5,359 bases of DNA, taken from positions 1-5,359 of the forward strand of contig CADCQC010000066.1 in NCBI GenBank assembly GCA_902803455.1, read 5' to 3'. A program made the translations under genes and the position numbers. The notes under the pieces are model-generated. The model was not told the DNA's origin. It saw only the letters and a list, made by a program, of their open reading frames with translations, and did no database searches. This DNA is from an uncultured Prevotellaceae bacterium (GTDB taxonomy: Bacteria > Bacteroidota > Bacteroidia > Bacteroidales > Bacteroidaceae). Below are positions 1 through 5,359 of the stretch, one piece after another; the first letter of the stretch is position 1, and each line of letters begins with the position of its first letter.

Positions 1-2
1 CC

Positions 3-215
3 TGTTTCTCAAATCTATCGACAATGGAAATTGCACAGCAGATGGAGAACGAGTTCGAGCCTGCTCTTACAACCATGAACAAAAAGGATATCCAAACAAG
101 AATCTCACAATGGAAGAACAGGGCTATCGTCCGACTTTCAGGAATTATTACATCCAGCAAGAACAAGCATTTATTCCCCTGTTTGCTGGAATATGCGAAA
201 AAGAAAAAACTATAA
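3..215 (+). CDS. 3' end of an upstream gene, possible HTH/sigma-factor-type regulator (partial)
   Basis: This frame is open from the left window edge to a TAA at 213-215, so it is probably the C-terminal end of a gene starting outside the window. The visible 70 residues include a helix-turn-helix-like pattern: LSTMEIAQQMENEF, then a turn, then NKKDIQTRISQWKNRA. This resembles the 'EIA...(I/V)..R(I/L)S..K' layout of sigma-70 region 4 and related DNA-binding domains. The tail ends in a lysine-rich stretch. The next gene starts 25 bases later and begins with an anti-sigma-like segment, which fits a regulator at this position. The family call is an inference from a short fragment. A second frame (2-244) is also open throughout and ends in a TGA overlapping the next ATG, so the true reading frame is not certain. 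The internal ATG at 24 need not be a start. Confidence 0.42.
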   Translation, partial: CFSNLSTMEIAQQMENEFEPALTTMNKKDIQTRISQWKNRAIVRLSGIITSSKNKHLFPCLLEYAKKKKL

Positions 216-224
216 ATTATTTTC

Positions 225-232
225 AGAAAGGA
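225..232 (+). promoter_or_regulatory. Shine-Dalgarno-like AGAAAGGA that decides the start at 241
   Basis: AGAAAGGA lies 8 bases upstream of the ATG at 241, at normal ribosome-binding spacing. The alternative upstream in-frame ATG at 193 would add 16 basic, low-complexity residues, would overlap the preceding open frame and lacks such a motif. Homology to anti-sigma/FecR-type N-termini also begins right after 241. The other two cluster genes have no comparable motif, as is common in Bacteroidota. Confidence 0.55.
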
Positions 233-240
233 ATATCAAC

Positions 241-1275
241 ATGAAACATATTATTAAAGACGAAGAACTCATGGACTATCTAGATGGTAGACTGAGTGCC
301 AGTGAAACAGCCAAATTAAAAAGGCGACTTTCGGAGAACGGAGAATTACACCTGCTTAATCACATAAGATTGGCTCAAAAGTCAATGATTGAGGCACACG
401 ACGAATATGAGTTGGAAATGAATGAGCAGACGGTTGCAAAAGAAATAGCTATCAACTTCGACCATAACGGCAGGAAAGGACGTGCTGTCTTGGTGCTTGA
501 TCCAATGCGATTAGCAGCTGCAAAAACAGATGGATACCTTTGTGACATAGAGTGTGAGGAACATATCTTGTTGTCGTTAGGCTACGATATTACAAAAAAG
601 ACATTGCTTGACGAAGCATACCTAAACAAATGGATGAAAGAAAAAGGCATGCCAATCTATCATATTGGCCGACTACTTGAAAAGAATCAGCTGGCAGTTG
701 CACGCCGATATGATGCACACATTGAAGACCTAAATAAGCTTTTGGAACAAGGCTGCAAACTGATAGCTGTAGTTAACGCTAATAAACTATCGAAGAGAGC
801 TATCACAATGAACGCTCCTTCACCCGACCATGCCGTGGTAGTACTCAACGTGCTTAAAGAAGAAAACAAAGTAGTTCTTTTCGACCCTCAAACAGGAAAT
901 GACACCGATACTTTCCCATTATATGCTTTTACAGAAGCTTGGGCTGATTCACAAAATTTCCTCGTTGTGGCCAATGAGCGGGATAAATTTGTTTACAACC
1001 CACAGCCTATCAATGTCGACGATGCCGAACTTAGCCCAGAGTTAGTTGAATTAGGTGAGGCGATTGCCGAAAATGCACATGAAATTTGGGCACAGAAAAG
1101 AAGGTCAGAAGGATGGAGTTGGGGAACAGAACGCAATGACAGTCTTCATCAGACTCCTGATATGACCCCTTACTCGAATCTTCCAGAAAGTGAGAAGGAC
1201 TATGATAGGGAGATGGCTATGCAAACCTTGAAACTGGTACAAAAAATAGGTTATCGCATAGTAAAGGACAATTAG
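241..1275 (+). CDS. Anti-sigma-like / C39-like cysteine peptidase / RyR-domain fusion protein
   Basis: A 344-residue protein with no signal peptide or membrane segment, so predicted cytoplasmic. Three regions are visible. Residues 6-45 (DEELMDYLDGRLSASE...) match the start of anti-sigma/FecR-type proteins, but no HxxxCxxC zinc site is present. Residues about 84-245 match C39-like, papain-fold peptidases: CDIECEEHILLSLGYD, then GMPIYHIGRLLE, then PDHAVVVLNV, FDPQTG and an F..AW..S.NF ending. C101, H197 and D215 are the likely catalytic triad. The glutamine usually found a few residues before the cysteine is not obvious. Residues about 263-341 match the RyR repeat domain: AENAHEIWAQKRRSEGWSWG, then PY..LPESEKDYDR..A..TLK...K.GY.I. 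The substrate is unknown. Three short-spaced downstream genes suggest an operon with TPR and TIR proteins. Regulated proteolysis of a partner, or an inactive sensor, are both possible. Domain calls are by recognition of motifs, not by search. Confidence 0.85.
   Translation: MKHIIKDEELMDYLDGRLSASETAKLKRRLSENGELHLLNHIRLAQKSMIEAHDEYELEMNEQTVAKEIAINFDHNGRKGRAVLVLDPMRLAAAKTDGYLCDIECEEHILLSLGYDITKKTLLDEAYLNKWMKEKGMPIYHIGRLLEKNQLAVARRYDAHIEDLNKLLEQGCKLIAVVNANKLSKRAITMNAPSPDHAVVVLNVLKEENKVVLFDPQTGNDTDTFPLYAFTEAWADSQNFLVVANERDKFVYNPQPINVDDAELSPELVELGEAIAENAHEIWAQKRRSEGWSWGTERNDSLHQTPDMTPYSNLPESEKDYDREMAMQTLKLVQKIGYRIVKDN
1036..1260 (+). other. RyR (ryanodine receptor repeat) domain coding segment
   Basis: Residues 266-340 of the peptidase fusion. 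The conserved RyR features are visible in order: an AxxxHxxWA helix (AENAHEIWAQ), a GWxxG turn (GWSWGTERND), a PYxxLPESEK loop and a DRxxAxxTLK helix followed by GY.I. RyR repeats occur in animal ryanodine receptors and as stand-alone or fused domains in bacteria, including Bacteroides. Their bacterial ligand is not established here. Comparative genomic work on nucleotide-centred conflict systems has placed them among candidate small-molecule sensors. The domain ends about four residues before the stop, so it is complete. Confidence 0.82.
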
Positions 1276-1290
1276 AAAACAAAGCCAACG

Positions 1291-3447
1291 ATGATAAATA
1301 AACTGTTATCAATATTGTGTCTACTGTTAACCATACAGCTATTGCCGGCACAAACGCAAAAGGGATACGTAAAGACAAGAGGACGACTGGGTGCCAATGG
1401 GAAAACTATTATCGGTAACCGACTGTCTGGTGTATCAGTTGTTCCAAACATTGGCAATCCTGTCGTGAGTAATGCAAACGGATCATTCACGCTCGCATTA
1501 CCTGCCACGAAATTTCATTTGCAAAAAGTCAAGAAAAATGGATATGTACTTATTGACCCAGATATCTTGTCGCACCAGTACACCTGCTCTACAGAGCCAT
1601 TAGTGCTTGTTCTGGAATCACTTCAAGATCTGGAAGAAGAAAAGTTTGAAACGGAACAAAAAATAAGAAACACGCTTCAACGTCAACTACAGCAGAAACA
1701 GAAGGAGATTGACCAATTAAAGAGAGAGAACAAACTCACTATGGAAGAATATCGGCGTGAAATCAATTCTTTGAACAAATCACAGGATATGAACACGCAA
1801 TTGATAAAAGACATGGTGGAGCGCTACACATCTATGGACTTTGACAAAGAAGACCAGTTCAGCCGCAAGGTTGCCAGTCTAATCCTGAAGGGTGATCTTA
1901 TTGCCGCAGACTCCTTGCTCCGAACAAAAGGTGATCCCAGAACACAAGCAGTACTACTGCGACAAAAGAAAGATTATATAGAAAAGCAAAAAAGCGATAT
2001 AGAAAAGGCAGAAAAAGTCATAGCGAAAGATAACGAAGACATTGCCCAACGTAACTTCTATCATTTTGAGGTTTGTAAGTTGCAACACCAAAACGACTCG
2101 GCTGCTACATATATTGAAGCAAGGGCAGACCTTGACTCGACACGTGTTAGCTGGCAGCTTGACGCAGGTTTGTTTGCTGTACAATATCTTTCCAACTACG
2201 AAAGAGGTCAAGCCTATTTCCGTCGTGCCTTGCGTAATGCCATCAGCCAGCATGGAGAAAACCATCCTCTAACTGCTAATTGCTATGAATACATTGGCCA
2301 TGTCTATCGTATCCTTGGTGATTTCACACATGCGCTGGAGTATAGCCAGAAAGCACTCGACATTGCTATTGCCACACTGGGCCAGAAGCATAGCAATGTG
2401 GCTGATATCTATGATAACATGGGATTAGCTTACGAACAAAGTGGAAAAGGCAAACAAGCTATGGAATGCTTTGAAAAAATGCTCAATATATATAAGGAAA
2501 TACAAGGAGAACAGGGGCCTGGGGTAGCACAAACATTATGCAATCTAAGTATCTGTTATGGAGACCAAGGCGACTATGAAAAGGCACTCGAAGCATACCA
2601 ACAAGCACTCACCATACAACAGGCATGCTACGGCGATAAGAATCCAAACATCGCAATAACATACTATGACATAGCCAATTTATATTCCTTCATGGGCATA
2701 CAGGACAAAGCTATTGACTACGCACAACGAGGTATGAATATCCTGAGTGAAATTTATGGTGACAACCATCCTTTACAGGCTACAGGCTACATTATAATGG
2801 GCAATATCTATTATTTTTCTGGCGATTATAATCAGGCCAATGCATCTTTTATTAAAGCAAAGGAAATAAGTAAGTCAATATTAGGTAACCAACACTATGA
2901 AGTGGCTGTCTGCCTGAACAACATAGGTGTATTGTTCTATGAGCAAGGATATTTCCAAGAGGCTCTTACAAGCAGCAAGGAAGCACTTGCTATACGTAAG
3001 ATTGTCTATGGAGAAAGACATTCTTCATCAGCCCAAAGTCTTGACAACATGGGTATGGCTTGTTATGGATTAGGACAAATTGAACAAGCAAAAGAAGCCC
3101 ATGAACAGGCACTAAGCATCAGGCAAGAGACACAGGGCGACCAACACGTGGATTTGGCTTGGAGCTATATTGGGCTTGGCGATGTGTGCTATGCACAAAA
3201 AGATTTTCAACAGGCCCATGCCTACTATGAGAATGCTTATGAACTAAGAAAAAAGAACATGGGTAATGAGCATCCACTAACCATCAAGTGCCTGGAAAAG
3301 TTCGGTAGCCTTTACTATGCTCAGGGAGATGCATCCCGCGCCAAAGAGTTCTACCAACAAGCATTCATACTATACAGAAATGTAAATGGAGATAATCATC
3401 CCGACACGAAAAGGATGAAAAAAATCCTCGCAGAAATGGAACAATAA
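1291..3447 (+). CDS. Exported kinesin-light-chain-type TPR protein with coiled coil
   Basis: A 718-residue protein. Residues 1-20 form a signal peptide (INK, then a leucine-rich core, then LPAQ) with probable signal peptidase I cleavage near A20; no lipobox is seen. Residues about 26-109 form a small beta-rich domain with a carboxypeptidase-regulatory-like pattern (GVSVVPN...SNANGSFTLALP). Residues about 108-165 are strongly charged and heptad-like, consistent with a coiled coil, and about 220-255 are also helical. Residues 287-328 are a degenerate TPR, followed by nine 42-residue TPR units (329-706) of the kinesin-light-chain/TPR_12 type, each carrying G..Y...G....A and mostly ending G..HP. 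Such solenoids bind partners; no catalytic motif is seen. The gene starts 15 bases after the peptidase fusion and ends 16 bases before the TIR gene, so co-transcription is likely. Predicted to act in the periplasm or at the outer face, perhaps as the sensor or scaffold for the TIR protein. Confidence 0.88.
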   Translation: MINKLLSILCLLLTIQLLPAQTQKGYVKTRGRLGANGKTIIGNRLSGVSVVPNIGNPVVSNANGSFTLALPATKFHLQKVKKNGYVLIDPDILSHQYTCSTEPLVLVLESLQDLEEEKFETEQKIRNTLQRQLQQKQKEIDQLKRENKLTMEEYRREINSLNKSQDMNTQLIKDMVERYTSMDFDKEDQFSRKVASLILKGDLIAADSLLRTKGDPRTQAVLLRQKKDYIEKQKSDIEKAEKVIAKDNEDIAQRNFYHFEVCKLQHQNDSAATYIEARADLDSTRVSWQLDAGLFAVQYLSNYERGQAYFRRALRNAISQHGENHPLTANCYEYIGHVYRILGDFTHALEYSQKALDIAIATLGQKHSNVADIYDNMGLAYEQSGKGKQAMECFEKMLNIYKEIQGEQGPGVAQTLCNLSICYGDQGDYEKALEAYQQALTIQQACYGDKNPNIAITYYDIANLYSFMGIQDKAIDYAQRGMNILSEIYGDNHPLQATGYIIMGNIYYFSGDYNQANASFIKAKEISKSILGNQHYEVAVCLNNIGVLFYEQGYFQEALTSSKEALAIRKIVYGERHSSSAQSLDNMGMACYGLGQIEQAKEAHEQALSIRQETQGDQHVDLAWSYIGLGDVCYAQKDFQQAHAYYENAYELRKKNMGNEHPLTIKCLEKFGSLYYAQGDASRAKEFYQQAFILYRNVNGDNHPDTKRMKKILAEMEQ
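2275..3408 (+). repeat. Nine in-phase 126-bp TPR units
   Basis: The encoded repeats start at residues 329, 371, 413, 455, 497, 539, 581, 623 and 665, exactly 42 apart with no indel. Each has small or hydrophobic residues at position 1, G or A at position 8, Y/F/C at position 11, and alanine at about position 20 followed by a second helix. The DNA copies are diverged, so this is an old protein repeat rather than a recent tandem duplication. An earlier degenerate unit fits the same register at residues 287-328. Confidence 0.85.
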
Positions 3448-3463
3448 ACATAACGATAAGACG

Positions 3464-4633
3464 ATGAAAAGAGAGAACTCTGAAAAAGACTATAACAATC
3501 AAGATAGATATAAATATTTTGCGTTCATTAGCTACAATGCAAAGGACGTAGAATGGGGCAAGAGGGTTCAGCGTAAACTGGAACACTATCGCATGCCTGC
3601 CACTTTGTGTAGCCAGATGGGTTGGAAGCGCACTCCTATCAATCCCGTGTTTTTTGCTCCCACTGACATTCAACCAGGTGGTCTGTCAAGTGAAGTACAA
3701 GAGCGGTTAAGGGCTTCAAAAAATCTTATAGTCATTTGTACACCAAGCTCAGCAAGGTCAGAATGGGTAGGACGCGAAATCGAGTTCTTTCACAAAAATT
3801 TAGGACGTACCAACCATATTTTCTTTTTTATTGTTGAAGGTCAACCACACAGTAACAATCCTTCCACCGAATGTTTTAATCCAATTGTCCAGAAAATAGG
3901 ATTGCCAGAAATTCTGGCTGCTAACATACATGAAAAAATTTATCGAAGTGCCTGGCTAAATAAAGAGCGTGCTTACGTTCAACTTATATCTAAACTGCTG
4001 GGTATTGAGTTCGATGCAATTTGGAAACGACATAAACGCTTGCTACATCGAAAGATTTTCTTTTATGTGCTGGCCATACTTGTTTTCATAGCTGCATTAA
4101 CAATTACATGGATAGCAAATCTGCCAGTCGATGTCGCAATAACACTGAATGAAGCAGCTCCCATTAACAAGAATCTGCCTAAGCCAGAATTAATATCACT
4201 CACATTGCTCCTTGACAACGAATTGAAAAGCACCACTGTTCCTTTGATCAGCAGTCAAGCAGTGTTCAAGAATATCCCGCGACAAAAACTGAATCAAAAC
4301 GTCCACATAAAGGCATTTTGCAAAGGGTTCTTACCTGTTGACACTATGATGACATTGGAACGCGATATGAATATTGTGCTTAGACGTGATGAACTATTCT
4401 ACGGAAATCTTAGATTCGTGGTATGGAGTGAGGAGAATGACCGTGCATTACCACATATACAGTTAAAAATAGATGGCATATTGGTTGAGACTGACGACAA
4501 TGGCTACGCACAGATTCTCATTCCATTAGAAAAGCAACGCACCCATTACCAAATAGAGTCTAACCTTAAGTTAGATCGCAACCTATTAAACGCACGCTGT
4601 ACAGAAGAAACAGCAGTATTCGTTACAGAGTAA
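3464..4633 (+). CDS. Membrane-anchored TIR-domain protein with periplasmic beta-rich tail
   Basis: A 389-residue protein. Residues about 17-155 form a TIR domain: YFAFISYNAKD (first strand), W..R.QRKLE.YR, the loop PVFFAPTDIQPGG, then NLIVICTPSSARSEWVGREIEFF. E105 in W101-xxx-E105 sits where NADase-type TIR domains have the catalytic glutamate. The helix EFDAIWKRHKRLLHRK is basic and precedes one membrane segment (about 198-219), so by the positive-inside rule the TIR domain is cytoplasmic and residues 220-389 are periplasmic. The tail is beta-rich; residues about 312-370 resemble a carboxypeptidase-regulatory-like fold (HIQLKIDGILVETDDNGYAQ). Likely activity is NAD+ cleavage or conversion to a cyclic ADP-ribose-type signal. 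A purely adaptor role is the alternative. It is the last gene of the cluster, 16 bases after the TPR gene. Confidence 0.87.
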   Translation: MKRENSEKDYNNQDRYKYFAFISYNAKDVEWGKRVQRKLEHYRMPATLCSQMGWKRTPINPVFFAPTDIQPGGLSSEVQERLRASKNLIVICTPSSARSEWVGREIEFFHKNLGRTNHIFFFIVEGQPHSNNPSTECFNPIVQKIGLPEILAANIHEKIYRSAWLNKERAYVQLISKLLGIEFDAIWKRHKRLLHRKIFFYVLAILVFIAALTITWIANLPVDVAITLNEAAPINKNLPKPELISLTLLLDNELKSTTVPLISSQAVFKNIPRQKLNQNVHIKAFCKGFLPVDTMMTLERDMNIVLRRDELFYGNLRFVVWSEENDRALPHIQLKIDGILVETDDNGYAQILIPLEKQRTHYQIESNLKLDRNLLNARCTEETAVFVTE

Positions 4634-4833
4634 AGTCTCAACACACCATATAATTGGAATACAATAGATATTAAGACTCGGCTTCAAGATTTCGAGAAAG
4701 TAAATTGAGGTATGGGTCAAAGGTTTATGCATTCAAAGGACAGAGGAACAGGTTCCTGTACCAAATAGGTTCTTGGACGCACCAAGCGGCAGAGTCGAGC
4801 GGGCAATAGAATAAGGAAGAAAACGTGTATAAA

Positions 4834-4874
4834 CGAAATTTCGCGGTGGCGAAATTCGCGACGGCGAAATTTGG
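4834..4874. repeat. Three spaced CGAAATT palindromic units, possible operator or hairpins
   Basis: Three units begin at 4834 (CGAAATTTCG, a perfect 10-base palindrome), 4850 (core of GCGAAATTCGC, palindromic around a central A, 4849-4859) and 4865 (CGAAATTTGG, half conserved). Their starts are 16 and 15 bases apart. The first unit can also pair with the second (AATTTCGC 4837-4844 with GCGAAATT 4849-4856, loop GGTG) or with the third (AAATTTCGC 4836-4844 with GCGAAATTT 4864-4872), giving mutually exclusive stems. The third unit runs into the -33 TTTG box, which suits a repressor or activator site. Confidence 0.55.
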
Positions 4875-4901
4875 CTGATTGACAGAAAATGCGTACCTTT
4901 G
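4870..4901 (+). promoter_or_regulatory. Bacteroidota-type promoter of the hydrolase gene
   Basis: TTTG at 4870-4873 (-33 box) and TACCTTTG at 4894-4901 (-7 box) are separated by 20 bases, matching the primary sigma factor consensus TTTG-N19/20-TAnnTTTG of Bacteroidota. The expected transcription start is only a few bases after 4901, essentially at the ATG at 4903 or the GTG at 4906. The transcript would therefore be leaderless or nearly so, unless a more distal promoter is used. Confidence 0.72.
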
Positions 4902-4902
4902 C

Positions 4903-5359
4903 ATGGTGAAACGTCATAGAATAGTTTGGAGTGTAGTCGCTGTGCTGACGGTACTTGTCGGAGCCGTCATCGGAGGCGGGTTCTATATGCTTGATTATTC
5001 GCTGGCTCCGGAAGAGAACAGGGCAGATACAGCATACTGCTACCGGCATCTGATCGAGAACTATCCGGAGACACGGCCTTGGGTAGACAGTTTGAGAAGA
5101 ACTGGTGCCTTGCGCGATACGTTTGTCGTTATGCCGGAGAGTGGCGAGAGGCATCATGCGCTTTACGTGAGGAAGGGCAGCAGCAAGACCGCACTGATTC
5201 TGCATGGATGGCGCAACTGTTCCGTCGACTTCCTTTTCCTTGCCCGTCTGTACGAGCAGGAGTTGGGCTACAACGTCGTGCTGCCCGATTTCCATGCCCA
5301 CGGCCGCAGCGAAGGCGACATGATCCGGATGGGATGGCTCGACAGGAAGGATATGCTTC
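4903..5359 (+). CDS. Membrane-anchored alpha/beta hydrolase, 5' part (truncated by window end)
   Basis: The first 152 residues of a gene with no stop before the window edge. After MVKRHR comes a hydrophobic helix (about residues 7-28) that anchors or exports the protein, then YSLAPEENR and a helical segment. The hydrolase core begins at about residue 85: TALILHGWRNC (HGW, oxyanion-hole region, residues 101-103) and YNVVLPDFHAHGRSEGD (D.xxxHGxSxG, residues 129-138), followed by GMGWLDR-like RMGWLDR. The catalytic serine (GxSxG), acid and histidine would lie beyond the window. It resembles YqkD-like hydrolases and Bacteroidota homologues with an N-terminal membrane helix; the substrate is unknown. 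The ATG at 4903 is chosen because the hydrophobic helix needs an upstream start; GTG at 4906 is the alternative. Its base composition and codon use (CTG, GCC, GGC frequent) differ from the preceding cluster. Confidence 0.85.
   Translation, partial: MVKRHRIVWSVVAVLTVLVGAVIGGGFYMLDYSLAPEENRADTAYCYRHLIENYPETRPWVDSLRRTGALRDTFVVMPESGERHHALYVRKGSSKTALILHGWRNCSVDFLFLARLYEQELGYNVVLPDFHAHGRSEGDMIRMGWLDRKDML

Larger units (their letters stand above)
4634..4902. other. Intergenic region between the TIR gene and the hydrolase
   Basis: 269 bases with no convincing gene. Just after the TIR stop there is only a weak AGTCT/AGACT pairing (4634-4638 with 4674-4678) and no GC-rich stem with a T run, so no intrinsic terminator is called. 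A short AGGAAC/GTTCCT inverted repeat lies near 4750-4765. From about 4830 the sequence holds the palindromic CGAAATT units and the promoter listed separately. The change from AT-rich to GC-richer sequence also falls in this region, so it may be the edge of the acquired cluster. Confidence 0.6.

Noticed and set aside
182..225. A possible promoter just before the peptidase gene (TTTG at 182-185 and TATTTTCA at 218-225)
   Set aside because: The spacing is 32 bases instead of about 20 and the -7 match is poor.
193..240. Upstream in-frame ATG at 193 as the start of the peptidase fusion
   Set aside because: It would add a lysine-rich, low-complexity stretch overlapping the preceding frame, while the ATG at 241 has a well-spaced AGAAAGGA and starts right at the family-like N-terminus.
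687..869. Minus-strand open frames at 687-869 and 1272-1508
   Set aside because: They are antisense to the peptidase fusion and the TPR gene, short, and without motif support.
1954..2272. Open frames on the minus strand (1954-2265) and in another plus frame (2042-2272)
   Set aside because: Both overlap the continuous TPR-protein reading frame and encode no recognisable motif.
3365..3673. Minus-strand open frame across the TPR/TIR junction
   Set aside because: It is antisense to two well-supported genes and looks like an AT-rich chance frame.
4634..4678. Intrinsic terminator after the TIR gene
   Set aside because: Only a five-base AGTCT/AGACT pairing with a long loop and no following T run.
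4740..4790. Short repeats GGTTCCTG / GGTTCTTG and AGGAAC/GTTCCT as an attachment site or tRNA piece
   Set aside because: Matches are too short, and no tRNA arm, integrase or second att copy is visible.
4717..5301. A 194-codon open frame on the minus strand
   Set aside because: It lies opposite the clear alpha/beta hydrolase start and the promoter region, and its translation shows no recognisable domain; it is a shadow of the GC-richer plus-strand gene.

Overview
The window looks like a fragment of a Bacteroidota chromosome, probably order Bacteroidales (Prevotella/Bacteroides-like). The evidence is AT-rich coding sequence, gene starts that mostly lack a Shine-Dalgarno sequence, and a textbook Bacteroidota promoter (TTTG, 20 bases, TAnnTTTG) near 4870-4901. 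The genus cannot be settled from this sequence.

Bases 1-4633 hold a compact plus-strand cluster with gaps of about 15-25 bases. (1) 1-215 is the 3' end of an upstream gene; its helix-turn-helix-like tail could be the end of a sigma-factor-type regulator, but a second frame is also open here, so this is uncertain. (2) 241-1275 is a 344-residue fusion of an anti-sigma/FecR-like N-terminal segment, a C39-like (papain-fold) cysteine peptidase domain and a C-terminal RyR (ryanodine receptor repeat) domain. (3) 1291-3447 is an exported 718-residue protein with a small beta domain, a coiled coil and nine exactly 42-residue kinesin-light-chain-type TPRs after a degenerate tenth. (4) 3464-4633 is a TIR-domain protein with one transmembrane helix and a predicted periplasmic beta-rich tail.

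Taken together, genes 2-4 look like an accessory signalling or conflict (defence-type) system. My working model is inference. The exported TPR protein and the periplasmic tail of the TIR protein sense something in the envelope. The cytoplasmic TIR domain, which keeps a WxxxE glutamate, consumes or converts NAD+. The RyR domain reads a nucleotide-type signal and controls the attached peptidase or anti-sigma-like segment, and through it perhaps the upstream regulator.

Bases 4634-4902 are non-coding. They show no convincing terminator, but hold three spaced CGAAATT palindromic units abutting a strong Bacteroidota-type promoter. From 4903 to the window end runs the 5' part of a membrane-anchored alpha/beta hydrolase. 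It is distinctly more GC-rich (33-34 of 60 bases in two hand-counted lines, against 19-23 of 60 in two lines of the cluster), so it looks like host backbone next to an acquired cluster.
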